From contig WIXG01000206.1 in NCBI GenBank assembly GCA_009869945.1, forward strand, positions 62,001-126,000: 64,000 nucleotides of DNA. The letters run 5' to 3'. The notes below the pieces were generated by a model. That model did not search any database, was not told the origin of the DNA, and worked only from the letters and a program-made list of their open reading frames with translations. Source of the DNA: Mesaphorura yosii. Taxonomy: Eukaryota; Arthropoda; Collembola; Poduromorpha; Tullbergiidae. Position 1 is the first letter of the stretch. The number at the start of each line of letters is the position of its first letter. Made by a program: the position numbers and the translations under genes. Positions 27,270 through 40,700 of the stretch are shown piece after piece.

Positions 27270-30200
27270 CTACTGGTGGACAGGCGGTCCGATCCTTTGT
27301 CCGTAGAGCGAGTACGGTGACATGTTCTGATAGTAGTTTGCAAGAGACGGTGGAGCCAGTGAAGTCGGGAGTCCGAGTCCTGGCTTGCCGGACGCAGCAG
27401 CTGCCGCGGCGGCGGCCGCTGCCGCTTGTGCGTACGGGTGATATCTTGCTGCACTGAGCGGACTGAGAGGCGGTGTCGGGTACGTTCTGGACATGGCGGC
27501 AGCCGCTGCTGCAGCAGCAGCCCCCATCGACGAGTTGAGTAGTGCATTGGAGTAGAGTGAGCTGGCGGCGGCCGAGTTCATGGCGGAGAGACTGGACGCC
27601 TCCGACGTCGAGAGGTTTGTGTGCGTACGCAGGTGCTGGAGAAGCTCTTCCGACGACGGGAACCGCTTGCCACAGTACGACTCACCCACAATCCAGTTCT
27701 GGAATATAATAAACACGAAGTTGAAGATTACACTTGTTTTTTTTCTTTGTATTTAAATCTAAAGTATAGGCATCCTAGTATAAGGTTTGTCACACAGCAG
27801 TGGGAAGGAAATTATTTGAATGCTGCTTTGTCTTCGTGTATTTAAAGTGCAATTTTTGAATTAATTTTATTTGGGACTATCTATCATAATGCGGAGAGCA
27901 GGGTATAATCAGCGGAACACACTTCGAAAATATTTCAAAGCTGAATCAAAGGGTAACGATGGAAAGAAAGAGAATGGTATGCGCATGTGCAAATCCTAAA
28001 CTTATTCCATTTTTAGACGAACTTCCAACGTCAGTTCCCGGTGCAAGTAATCCAACCCCAGGATCGAGCAAGTCAGAAACCCGAAGGAATTCCGGAACTT
28101 GATTCTCAAGTAAATGACCCTAACTCAGAAGAAATCGTCTCAGAGCATCAGAAGAAAGTTTTAGAAATTATTGTTGCTGAAAGAATCTCCTCATTCTGGG
28201 TGTACTTTGTCGTCACAGTGGAAAAATCTGCGGGATCAATTGGACTGAAGGATTACTTGGGATAGAACTTAGGCAACCCAAAGTGTTGCGTGAAATTCTA
28301 TGTGAGAAAAAGACATTGCCGGCTGGTGTTTGTACAAACGAGATTGACAAAGATCATGCTCGGAGGGCCAGTAGCAGCTTATTCGAAGAAGTCCGGAGAT
28401 AGAGTTGCTTACGAAATAAAACGTCATGAAAACCAGTCACGAGAAGAAATGGAGAAAGAAGTCTTCTTTATTGTAAGTACTAAGGATATTCTCCAGTGAA
28501 CGTTTTCTTCAGCTTCTTCGCATTCATTTTCTCTTTTCTGCATATGAATTTCAGCTCATGAGACTGAATCGCAAAGCAACAAACAGAAACACTCCTACAT
28601 ACCAGTGGGAAATGTTCAGACAAGAGATCTGAGACTGCAAACATGAATATGCTGACCCAGAAGGCACAACGTGATGCGTTTGTACTTGGATTTAGAAACC
28701 ATCATATAATGTGTCTTGACGAAAATTGCTCTGGCTCTCATATTCACAATCGTGAACATCGCGCTTATTATGGAAAACTTCACTGCGAAGATGATGATAT
28801 CAAATTACTGAATTTTGAACAAAGGGATCTTTCGTTCTCTGGCTCCGAAAGAGATTAGCGTGGAACCTTGCTAATAATTAATCAGTTTCTTTAAATCTGT
28901 TTCGGTCTGAAATTCTTGTTATATTTCCTTTTGTCAATCTAAGTGTCCTGATTAAAATATCCCGTCTGGGAACTTTGCTGTAATTGCTTGGGGGTTTCAA
29001 AGTTTCAATAGATTACATAAGCATGCTTGTAGTTATCAAGTTATTTACGTACGCAAATGTAGGGTCTCTGCGAGTGCTGCTGTTGAGCCGCTGCGACCGC
29101 TTGAGCCTGACTTAAGAACGATGATTGATACGCAGTTGAGGTTGGTGGAGGTGGAAGTCCGAGGCCGGCCATGAAAGGCGGAAGTCCGACTGCAAACTTC
29201 TGGTGATCACACTGAACACAACCGGCTGGACAAATTCCGGCAGAATTTGGAGTCGCGCCTGGATGTGGAGGTCCAAATCCTGGAAAACCGGCAGCAGCAG
29301 CTGCAGCGGCGGCGTTTGCCATCATTCCTTGAAGGCTCAGAGAGCAACCGGTACAATACGGATCCTTGCACACGGGCACGATGGTCTCTCCTCCAGCGGG
29401 AGTTTTTACTCTGGTGTAACTCACGTACGGAGAACCGGCGCCTGCCTGCTGCATGAGGGACGACGGGTAGCCTGCAGCGGCAAACAAGTGAGCGGATGGA
29501 GGAGCGAAGAACGCTGGTCTCATTGCAGGATTCGTGGGATCAAATCCAGGCGGATAATGCGCCGCAAGAGCACTTAAACTTGATAAAGCACTAGATCCGT
29601 TCTTTCCGAACCCGTCTTTGCCATTTAAGCCGTGGCCGTGAAGAACTTCAAGTCCGGATCGAATGATTGGAGAAGCCCCTCGTTCACTGCTATTGCTACC
29701 GTCCGTATTGTTCGAGTTATTGGCATTATTTGTTTTAGGAGAGAGCTTTCCACTTCCACTTTCCGAAGATGAACTAGAATTATTGTTTTTCTCACTGGCT
29801 CCATTCGTTAGCGGAGCACCACCGCTGTGCGACGGAGAGGTCGGCGATTTACGTGCACTTTTAGCAGATGATGATGAAGTCTCGTGTGGAGAAGACGAAG
29901 CTGGTCGTTTTGATGTTGATTTTACTCTTTCGTGGTGATTAGTTTCGGATTTATTAGGAGGAGATGAGTCGGATTTCAATTTGGATGAGGATGACTCATA
30001 AGGTTTAAACGCAGGAGATGATTTCCCAAAAGAGGAAGACAGCGTCGAGAGCGAGGACGAGCTGGACGTGGATGGAGTTGTGGACTTGGTCGTCGTGTTT
30101 GAAGAGCTTCCTCCACTTCGTGGTCGGGAGTTGGTGTCTCTTTCCAGAGTGCCACATTTGATTGAATTATTATTATTTGCGGTTTCTGAACAATTGAGTG

Positions 30201-30711
30201 AACTCGTCTCACTGCTCGTCGAGGACTTTCTCTTGCTGGAGTCGATCGAGGATGAGTTACTACCGCCGCTGCTGTTATTGTTACTGCTACTGGACGGTAA
30301 CAATGATTTCGTGTTTGGAGTGTCGGCTCCGATCTGACTGCAGGTCTGAGCCAACAAAGCCAGTGGACTCTTCTTTGCATCCAGCTGAAACAAAATTCAA
30401 AATTCATTAATTGCAATACATTTCAGGACTTAATATTCTTGTCCAGTCTCGTTAATCAGCTGCACAATTAATCCGACAAGAAGGGGCCAGACTCCGTTAA
30501 GTTTCTTTCAAAATCGCAGTGCTATGAAAAGACTTAGAAAAGATAAATCGATGTCTAACATCCTTCTACATTCCCGGTTTTGCAATTTAACTGAAATGTA
30601 AAGACTCGGGAATCGCAAACTCACTGTAATTGGTAACGATGATAAATAATCCGGTTGGAGATACTGGTTAGGGCCAGCGCCCATCATGTTGTGTCCGTCG
30701 AGTACGACCAT
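27270..30711 (-). CDS. noc: NET-family zinc-finger transcriptional regulator (no ocelli / elbow B; ZNF503/ZNF703 relative)
   Basis: Three minus-strand exons: 30625-30711, 29053-30384 and 27270-27698, all phase 0, with GT-AG introns of 240 and 1354 nt; 615 aa. Seen in order: MVVLDG start and NQYLQPDYL (15-23); the Sp motif SPLALLAQTCSQIG (35-48); a long Ser/Asn-rich stretch (about 60-266) containing FKPY (155-158), the Groucho-binding motif of the family; a buttonhead-box-like CKDPYCTGC (368-376) and a second Cys cluster (414-421); poly-Ala; then the single atypical finger C473-x8-C482-x12-H495-x3-H499, the family hallmark; and a SPYSLYGQR tail. The intron falls directly after the first finger Cys. 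In flies noc and elB act with Groucho as repressors in eye, appendage and tracheal development. The MVVL start favours noc over elB, but the two are close paralogues, so orthology is inferred. The start has A at -3. No second NET gene is in the window. Confidence 0.93.
27889..28857 (+). other. Cluster of opposite-strand reading frames inside noc intron 2 (unidentified)
   Basis: On the strand opposite the noc-like gene, its second intron holds three neighbouring open stretches. One frame runs from about 28017 to 28499 with about one internal stop. It contains a canonical splice pair: ATT|gtaagt at 28472/28473, and a pyrimidine-rich ...tttcag ending at 28554. This 82-nt intron is of the size normal in this window, keeps phase 0, and leads to a stop ending at 28632. 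A further frame (28643-28855, stop at 28856) has spaced Cys/His residues. The strand is purine-rich and the predicted peptides are charged, unlike the Cys/His-rich chance frames elsewhere. I recognise no domain. It may be a decayed nested gene, an old inserted element without visible terminal repeats, or chance. Confidence 0.3.
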
Positions 30712-33227
30712 TGTTTCAAAAATGTTTTACGATTGAATTCACTCAACCCAATTTCTTTTCTTGCACTTCACGCCACCAGATCACCATTAACTCAACTGCC
30801 AAACAGTTATCCGATTAGACAAATCATAAGTGCTGAGTGCTGAAGTCTGTATGTCGAAACTTTCTTCAAGTCACTTTCCAGATTCCAGCGGTTTCCGTTT
30901 CCAATCCAAACTCGAGACTTTTGGATTTTCCAAGTTTTTCGTCTCACTTTCTCTCGCCTTGTCCCGTAATTCGCTAAATTCACGTTGAATTCACAAATTG
31001 GATTCAGTGTCCTTAACTTTCACACACAGTTCAATTCAGATCCTGGTCGCAAGTCTGATTTCGAACTCGAAATCGCACAAACTGACGAAATTTGTCGGAG
31101 CACAGTTCGACGTGGACCTTTCGGCTTGAGCACAGAATCGAAACTGAGTTCTCCGTCGAGCAGACTGAGCCAAGTCATTCTTCTCGACTCGTTTTCAGTG
31201 AACGGCTCCAATTCTCCTACCCCCACTGAACAGCTCGAGGCTCAGCGCAGCCAAAGCACAGAACCTGCTCGTTTGCTTATGCAGGAATTGTTGGGGGAAT
31301 TTCGTGATAGTTTGACTAGGCAGCTTGGTACATTTCGAGTAGTAGTACCACCAGTTCCAAGCTACAATTCACTATTCACATTTTTCGCATGCATCATGCA
31401 TTAACTACGCGTATCGTACTGCGTACTGTATACTACGTTTGAAACTCACAATCATTCTTCATAGAAGAGGAGTAAACACTGCCGAATACTCGGATGTAAA
31501 TACTGATTTAGCCGCTCTTGTGCACACAACAGGGAAAGACCACAAACCAGAACAAGTGTTCAGTTCCTCTTAGATAGTGAATCCGTCTGAATGCATTCAA
31601 ACCTCAAACTCATAATTTGTCACCAGCGGCCATCGCTGGAGTCCAAATGTCGACAAAGATTGCGACAGAATTCGCAAACTCTGACAGAACAATGATTCTG
31701 CAATATCTACAACCACGACAAAGAAACTACAAAATTTCTGCGTGTTATGACGAAGATTATCAACCCAATTCAATGGAATTGAACGCCCGTATAATTTTTG
31801 AAGTGTTTTTATAAAAATGATTCCAATCATCACGATTTCCAAATAGGGACAGAATTCTGATATTCCCTTTCACGTAACTCGAATCGATCGAGTAATTATT
31901 CAGGGTTCAATGCGTTCATGTTAATGTGAATGAAGTACATCGACATCGACACGTAATTTAGCGGATATTGCTTGCTCCTTTGAGTCGCTTTGTTAATTGC
32001 CGCCAGTCGGACTCTGATCGCTTCATTTGGTCATCTGAAGTAGGATGTTTACTGCTCATCCGTCAAACGCGACAATGACTCGACTGCCGGTTACACTGTC
32101 GGTTACACTGCCGGTTACGAAAGTCCAACAAGCCTCTCGTCACGAGTCCAGTATTCACCCACTCCAATTCGCACGAAATCGTTCATCTGGTGTCTGGTCA
32201 CGTAGTCCAAGTCGATCAAATCGTGCTCGCTTGTTGACTCGCTCTTAATACAAAAATCATGTTCATGTCGGGTGAATGACAGAAGCATTCCGAACAATAA
32301 ATTATTGATTGATGGCTGAGCAGGGAAAACTTGAACTCAATTTGCGTCACTGCGGGCCAATTTCAAGAACGATGTCAATTCATCAACTGTCAACTGGTAA
32401 TTAATTACTCTCATTTGGCGCTTTACAAACCAATATGATGAAACCAGCAGCACCTGCCATAGGTCAGCAACAACAGCAGCTGAACTGAATGGCCGACTAG
32501 CAAGAATTTGAATTTGCTGCTCGAGTGCTCCAATTTAATTCCCGAACACTCAAGAGAGTGAAGAATGCTCACTTTACTATTTGCTTGGCTCGGTGCGACA
32601 CGGCGCGTAATTGACGAGTTGTCAGACGTGATCAGGTCAGCGATTGCACTTTGCGGTACGAATGTGTCTCGTGCAACAAAAACAATGTGACTGTGACTTG
32701 ATTTTGATTGCTCATCCTGTTTCGATTTAATTGATCAGAGCGACAGCGAGCAGTAGTCGTGGCTTGGCCATAATTCATGAATTACGCTTCGAATGAGAAG
32801 AAACAAGCTGCACTGCAAACGGTACCAAGAATTTGAGGAGCGCCAGCACCAGTTTGCATTTCGCATACTAAGCAAACACGATGAGCACGAGCAAATGGAG
32901 CATTTACACGTTGATTGACGTTGGACTAATCATCAGACATGTCAAGATTATAACACAACGCAGAACAGCCAGCCAGCATTAAGTTTTCATTATTTATTGT
33001 CACTCACACATATCGTAACGCAGAAGACTGCCAATGCCAAGTCATGTCATGTCATTCAATTCTCGACGTCGCCGTCGACGAAGGCAAACAGAAATCAGCA
33101 AACACCAGGCATCAAGCATCAACGCTGGACGGACAGAAATTGGAGAATTGGACAATGAACCTCCAAAAGCCACTCTGCTAAAGTCAACAACACTCTTGGA
33201 CAATTACGCTACGACGACTCGTGGACT

Positions 33228-33246
33228 GGCTTGGCTTGGCTTGGCT
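33228..33246. repeat. (GGCTT)n pentanucleotide repeat
   Basis: Nearly four perfect GGCTT units, close to the complement (AAGCC) of the CCAAG runs at 47928 and 51165. Confidence 0.85.
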
Positions 33247-36200
33247 CGATTACCGATTGCTCTCATTAAATGCCAGTCGATTGTGATTGTGATGGGAAGA
33301 TGAATCGCCATCGTATGAACGTAGGTTGCTCTTCCTTTGCTGTTACTGCTGCTGGTGGTCTATCCTGTCCTGTCCAGTTCAGTCTTGTGATTTGATGTGT
33401 TTATTTGACTGATAGGATAATCTCCACCACTCAAATAATCCATAATAAATGTGCTCTCATTCCAGTGCAAGTGCGAGTGCGAGTAACAGCAATAGCAATG
33501 CTAACGCTGGACTCTGCGAACGAGGTACATGTCAATCTTCTTCTGAATACTGAATTCTGAGCTCATCGTGCTCTCATTCTGTCTGTCTGCTACATGCAAG
33601 CATGCTGATTGCTGATTTTCCCGGCTTTGACATCCGTGACGTGTGACGTCCACTGTCATTAACTGACGAGAGTTTATAAAATTGCTGATGGCAGGCAGAC
33701 GTGTCGTGGCCACAGATTTTTAGTGCCAGTGGTACTTTTAGAGAGGCGGCTGCAAACTGCAAACATCAAACATGATTGATGAGTGAATGACACGGGATTT
33801 TATGAATTGCTTTCTGGTTTGGTTCTCCAGTTCACGATTTGCTTTCCCACTTGACACTTCGTGGCCCGGCAGTCGAGAGACGAGAGTCGAGTGCGTATTT
33901 ACGTCATTGGCATTGGCGTGGACTCTTTTTAAGTGTTTTCATGCACGGCATGACAGGCACTCACTCGGCCAGCCTGCCTAGACATCGAAAGGTTGCGGTG
34001 CCATGAACTCCGTGCCTGATTGTCTGCTCACCGGACACGGAGGCAAATTGTGACCATTTCGTGACACTTCGCATTTCGCAGGTGGCAATAAATAATCTCG
34101 CTGGATGGAAAGTCACGAGCCAAGACTCCATCAGGAGACAGAAATATGACGGCATTGACAGCCGAAAGTGATTGCAGGGTTTTGTCTTGTCAAGCCAGTC
34201 AAAACAGCATTAGCGAGAATTGATATACTGGAGACACCGGCGGCGACCGTCTACACGGACGAGTGAAAAGTTATTTTACGGCTTCAGCAGGGCAGGCAAG
34301 GCAAGCCTGTCGCTGTCGCGGTATGTTTATGTTTGCTGCGCCAGTGATATTTATTGCCCGAGCTTAATATTTCACTCGTTTCCGTTTCACGACCCGGCCG
34401 GCCGATCGGCCTGCTGCTGCTGCATATGAGACCCATTACAGCAAGTCATAAAAATAGCAGCCAGCAAACAGAAAGCAGAAAGCCAGCCTCTGACAAACAA
34501 AGTTCCAATAAACTCAAAAGACGCGCTCCGACATGAAACACAATACAGGCATTTATTTGTTCTATTTTTATGTACAAGACACTATTAAATTTTTATGACA
34601 CGACAATGAATGACTCTAATTTTTCGGCATCGGCTTCCTTTGAGCAGCAGCAGGGATTTGGCCGGCCGGCCGGTGCGAGACTGCTTGTAATTCCTGTAAT
34701 TCGGTTTTTGTTCTGGTGACGCCAGCGCAATTTACAATTCGAATCTCTCCCACGGTGCTAATAACTTGTTCAATTTGTAAATCCTCCTGCTTTGATTTTT
34801 CCAGCTTTCTGCTGCATGTGGAATTATTTTATTGATTTATCACTGTGTGAAAAGTGTAACCTTTCAGACACGGACCCGAAATAAGCAAATGCATTTCCTT
34901 CGAAATTCGACGTGAAAGGTCGGCTAACGCGCTAATGCATGGCAAGTCTAGCCTGGTCCGCCCTGCCCAGTTCAGCAATTCCATTAACTACGCGATATAA
35001 ATCATGACCGTGCCGTTTTCCATTCCGTTTCGAAAAATTTCCCCTCGCTTAATCGCTTGTTATAAAATTCCTTTTCAAAGGAAATTTATGGATTGTTTAG
35101 ACAAAATTATTATGAAAACATGCGGACAGATAAGACAAGACAAGACAGAAGCATTTCGGGCAGACTTTCGGAGGAGGGCCGATAATGCACGAAGAAGGGC
35201 TCATAAAAATAAAGATAAAGATGCTCTTTTCACGTTATTGAAGGCAGGGAACGGAGGAGGAGAACGGCGAGAATGAGAAAAGACTCAAACTCAAATTCAA
35301 GCAAGACGCGAGCGAGACAGAAGACACAGACAAGCATCGAACAAAATGTCAGTTGGGTTCACAGCTTTTGATCGCAGGAAGAGACTGACTGACAGTGCCT
35401 GCCTGGGAAAGGAAAGGACGCGGACGCGACCCGAGGCCGAGTAAAGTAAGTGCTGTGCTGTGCTGTCGGTGCGTCAAAGAAGAAAGGGCAAGACTTGCCT
35501 GGTCGGTCGGTCGTCTTAATGGCCCACCGTAATACGGCTGTGTGTGATAATGCGACTTGGAACTGGCTGGACATGACACGGACATTCACTTTTGACAGGT
35601 GACAATTGGCAGGCGACAGCAATAAATTGTGCTCGGGCTTGGAGATAATTCAACTTTTCAAAAATGTCCGCAATTTAAGCCGTTCTTTCATACATTCGGC
35701 CTGTCGTGCCAGCCAGCGACGTTAATGTAATGGATGACTGACATTTGCTTCAGTGTGGCATGGAGCCTGATGCCTCGCTCGTCCGTGATGCGCATTAACA
35801 ATCGAACCGAGCAGTCGACATTGGCAGTTTGTGCATGCATAATTTACGAATTTACCACCGCACTAGATGAATTGCCCAAATTGAAGCGTTGCTTTGCCTG
35901 GCCTGATTTCACGACCGATTGAGCACAAGCATGCGTAATGTGGCAGATGCTTTCATGCTGCGGTAAACTGCGGGTTTTAATCATGCGTGCAAGTCATTAA
36001 TGCTCAAATTAGCCGACCGACCGAATTTCACGTGGCGTCCAACAACAAGGACAAAAGACTTGATACCTACGTAGAGAGGAGCGTAAGATGAAAATTCTCA
36101 TTGAAATTCTGCGGCGTGGTGAGATGGTGACTTACCGAAATCCAAGCTTGTTATTACCACTAAAAGTTTTAATGATTAAGCGTTAATTCGGGCAGGAAAA

Positions 36201-36803
36201 GTCACCAAATGCGTACTGCGCTGTGGCTTTTGGCTTGCTTGCAGACATGTTTTCATCTTCGTCGTCGTTGTCGGGTTTGTTTTGAGACGCAGTAGACAAG
36301 CCGAGCCAAGTCAGTCAGCCAGAGAGAAAGATGATGGTTGATGATGATGAATGAGCCGTGCATAATGCGTCCTGTGATTTGAGTAAGCTTATCTTTCAAG
36401 ATTCTCTCAAGTCATGCCTGCCTTTCGTCTCGACAACGCACAACTCAACTCAAGGCTCTGCTGCACTGAAGTAAGAAGATACGTACGAGTTACGAGCACT
36501 ACATTAAGTACTTTTTTTAAACTCTTACTTAACAACATTAACAGTGCGAGACACAGCGACTGCCTACTTAAATAAAAGTTTAAAAACCCAAATTCCCAAG
36601 TTATTCGAGATAAGTTGAATTTATGCAGCAACGCGCAAACGCAAATGCGCTAGGCGCATTATTAACATTACGATTGTTTAAACACAAAGTTGAGTGCGGC
36701 AGTGCTGGCTGGGATGCTGATAAGCAACAATAATGTTGAGTTATGATGATCGTTTGTTATTAAAAAGGGGAAGATGAAAATTCGAAAATGGGTTGTGGAT
36801 CTG

Positions 36804-36818
36804 CTGGCAGGCAGGCAG
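36804..36818. repeat. (GGCA)n tetranucleotide repeat
   Basis: Nearly four GGCA units. The same unit is seen in three-copy runs at 5385 (complement), 24995 (complement), 26480, 44665, 49603 (complement) and 51025. Confidence 0.8.
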
Positions 36819-37558
36819 GAAAAGATCATGCAGCCCGTCGTGTAAGACGAAGTCAGTGAAGTGAAGACCACCAAGATTAGCATCTTGACATCGGCTCTCT
36901 TTGAACTCTTCAAACTGAACAAGTACTACACGAAGACGCTCCATCACGACCGACCGACGGAGGCCGCATAAACACACACTGCATGAAGGAGAAGACAACA
37001 GACAGACACAAGAAGGTTTGATTATTATGCTATCTTATTTTTTATACACAACGCACAATGCTTGTCAGTCAGTCAGTTGACTGAGTTAAGTGAAACTCGG
37101 TACAAGAATAATAATAATAGAGACCGTTCCTCATTTTTCTAGGCAGCTTATTCATTACGGACAGTCTCCAGCCTGGATCTCTTTGACGTGGTGCCTGTGT
37201 GTCAACTCTCAAGTCAAGTCAGTCAAGTCGTCGTCGCTCTTGTTATTATTGTCACCGTCACTGTCGTCGTCGTCATTGTCGTCATTCCTTCTTTCCGTCT
37301 GTCCGTTAATTTTTGTGAAATGAAATGAAAAGCGAGCAAAACACAGACGATCAACTTAAAACTGTCAAATCTTCTTCGAGCGATGCTCAATGCTCAGCTC
37401 TTTTGACACGGTGGATGACACATCACAATCTAGATTGAAAACCGATGTGATGAGTAAATGTCACCAGTCACCAGATAAATATCTCAGTGCACGGCACGAA
37501 TGAGAATAAGAATAAGAAACGTGACGCAAGAGCCAGTCGATAGATTCTGCCAACTGCC

Positions 37559-37576
37559 CAGGCCGGCCAGGCCAGG
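37559..37576. repeat. 18-bp dispersed duplicate, copy 1
   Basis: CAGGCCGGCCAGGCCAGG here is identical to 43750-43767, about 6.2 kb away. The flanks do not match, so this is not the end of a longer shared repeat. Both copies centre on a GGCCGGCC palindrome. Confidence 0.7.
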
Positions 37577-37693
37577 CAGAATTACTTGCACTTTCTTGTT
37601 GATTGATGAGCTCCCTTCATATTCATTGGAATATGCGCCAATTATGGCGCTGGCTGGCATTTGCTGGTGGTGTGGTGGCAGTAATTAGAACTC

Positions 37694-37715
37694 GCCGTGC
37701 CGTGCCGTGCCGTGC
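37694..37715. repeat. (GCCGT)n pentanucleotide repeat, locus 1
   Basis: Just over four perfect GCCGT units. The same unit forms a second array at 56091-56113. Confidence 0.85.
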
Positions 37716-40700
37716 AGAATGCAGAAGACGGCAGTGGAGAAGATTGATGATTATGTTTCATTAATGATGATGATGAATGTAATTTTGATTTCGTGAGTGC
37801 GTAGCATAGAAACGTTCAACCGTCTTGGATCAGTTTTTTTACTCGGCCTTGTCCTGTCTGCTGTCTCCTCATGTTTAGCGTCTTATCCATCAACCGTCAT
37901 ATTCGCCATCGCCATTTATTTTTTTGCCCGACTCGCAATGTTTGACTGAGACGTGTGTTTTTGCTCGTCATTTCTTTCTAATGAGATTAAGATTGCTGTG
38001 CTGTGCTTGCTTTTCGTGGCGTGGCTTAAAAGAAAACACGGTAATTGCAATTACTGCATCGCACCCGTGCGTGAAATCATAAAAACCGACGTCCATTGTC
38101 CAAGATCCAGCTTTGCTTAAGCTTGGCTTAAATTGGCAATTCGCAATTTTGTAATTTGCATTGGTCAAATGGTAGTCGGATTTTTCTGGGCAAATACACG
38201 ACAGAGTACTTTTTCTTTCTTGACTCTGCAACTGTCAATCATTCACAATTCGCATCTCATGGCTTAGCTCTGTTCTGTGTTCATCTCCCGTCGGATGAAT
38301 TGAACTGATAATTTTAAATAATGCGCAATCTAATTCTTAAAAGTCATTCCTTATTAATGCCTCATTGTGTAACGTGCTAAGCGCGATTGCGATTCGATCA
38401 TGACTTCATGACTAATCAAAAGCAGCAGACGAGAATGGAGTGAGAAAGTCCAGAGGATAAGGAGCACAATAACGAAATGAGTGGCAGGTTGTTAATAATT
38501 CATTGACAACAATTCAAGTCTCATCAACGCAATCTTCATTCTCTTCTTCTGCTGCTCCTCGTCAATCGAGCGCAAACGCTAATCCGTAATCACAATCTCT
38601 GTTCAAGAACCTCGTACATATGGTATTTGACAATGCAATTAATTCTATTCTACTATTCTGCAGGATGTGCGTAAAAGAAGAACAAAGCGACTGCCTGTCT
38701 TAAGAACGAAGTTATTGAAGTCTCACGAATCTCAGACGTACAATTTTGTTCTTGCAGATTGACGAGATAATTTCGCACAATGAATGAATCGGGAATCGAG
38801 GAACCAATCAATTCACGACTCACCCAGGGTGCTGTGCACAATTTCAAGGGCAATTCAGTTATCATCGCAATTAATTAAGCATTAATACATTGGATTCTTT
38901 TGATTTTGGGTGCAGACTGAATCAAAGAGCCCACGCCGCCGTTTACAAATCGTTCGTATCGCTTTGATAACGAAACACTGAGACAATTGGACGTACTGAC
39001 TTTGGGTGAGGGACTGATGACAATTTACGCAGTGTATTGTTGTTGTAATGTTGTACAATAACCATAATCGTAATGATGATACATTAATACGTATTACATG
39101 TCTCAGGCCAGCATCGCACAAAGCATATGAAGAATATTGTTGCGTTGCGTGACAGACAAGTTTATAAAACCTTTTTACATAATGCGATTCTTCATTCTTG
39201 AAGGCTCTACCTTGAGCCAAGCAAGCCGAGTTGGACAGCAGCATGAAACTAAATAAATTGAATTTCTTGAGACATTAACAAATGCCATCTCATTCATTTG
39301 TGCCAGTCATGTCCAAACGACTAATCATACTTTATCTTTTATGACAAGCCACTCTGCCTCGGCTTCTCATCTCTTCGTGCTACGTGTTTGTATGCTTTCT
39401 GCTGGCAATAAATTTCAATTTTCTTCAGCGGCAGCAGCGATCCAACTTCAACTTTGCCGTTGCATTTGCATGTACTCTCTTCGTATGAGGCATTGCAAAA
39501 TTGTAAAGCAAACTGCAGGCTGCCATTTTTTGCAAGTCGCAAACGCAAAACGCCCGTTCAGAATGAATAAATAAATGTCTTTCTTGTTAGAAGAAACTTT
39601 TGTCTGACTGCATTACTGTCATCATTCTTCAGATTGTCGTTTTTATGAGGAAGAAGCCTGCCAAGACAGCACAGACACGAATTACAGCATGACACTCGTC
39701 TGTCTCCGTCCGTCCGTCGTGATTCTCGTCTCCTTCTGCTCGTGTTACCCAATAATCTATTTCTCATCATTTATTATGGCACTGAATTGCGTCGTGCAGG
39801 CGGTGTCGTCACTTCGTAACTTTGTCCATTATGTTAATGTGCCTATGAAAATAGAAATATTGCCACTTTAAGAATTGAGATTTATGAATGCGATTCGTCA
39901 AGATCAAAACTGTGTTGCGTTGCGTGTTTCCTCAGGCAGTCAGCCAGTAGTGAGCTCGGCGAGATTACAATAATTAGAAACAATGAAAGTCCAATGCTAC
40001 ACGCTAATTTCGCTTCTGATAATGATGACAGTGACAATGATGACTCCTAAAATTACAATTGTAATATTTCATTCGCAGGACTCGCAATTCAGGGTTATTT
40101 GCAAGTTGGCTCGGTTCCTCAGCTTTGGGCTTTGACAGAATTCCAAAGTTTCCTGCCCTGCCAGGTGAAATGCAGAGACGATAAATCAAGCGTCCGAGCC
40201 GAAGAGCGACGTGGACAATGGGAAATTACAATTACGCACACAAATTTCAAGAAAATGACAGCAAACAACAAATATTAAGAATACAAACTGGTTATCAATT
40301 CAGCCAGCCATAATTTCATGCGTTGTCATCTCGAGTGACTTGATTACAGCTCTGCGTAGTAATTTATTGCCGTTTGAATGATAAAATTTGTAGGTTTCTA
40401 CATTTTCAGGTAATAAAACACTAAATTGTTGATGACGACCCAAATCTTATCCTGCTTTTGCATAAATTGTGGTCTTTATCGTGCAATGCCGATGTCATGT
40501 CATGTCCTTTTCATTTTTTGCATACCACAATGGCCTGTAAGCGAGTAAGTGTCACCAGAGTCGCAGATCTCAAATCGCAATCAAGAACAAGCACGGCTAC
40601 AACTCGTCCGAAGTCAACTTGTCTCGCGGAATTTATTTGCGCAGGCAAAAAACTGACTTGCCCACAAATCTCAGCAACGATTGTGACTGCAAACAAGGCC

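Noticed and set aside
30985-31404. 139-codon plus-strand frame upstream of the noc-like gene
   Set aside because: It lies antisense over the probable noc 5' UTR and shows no domain. An antisense transcript would be needed to support it.
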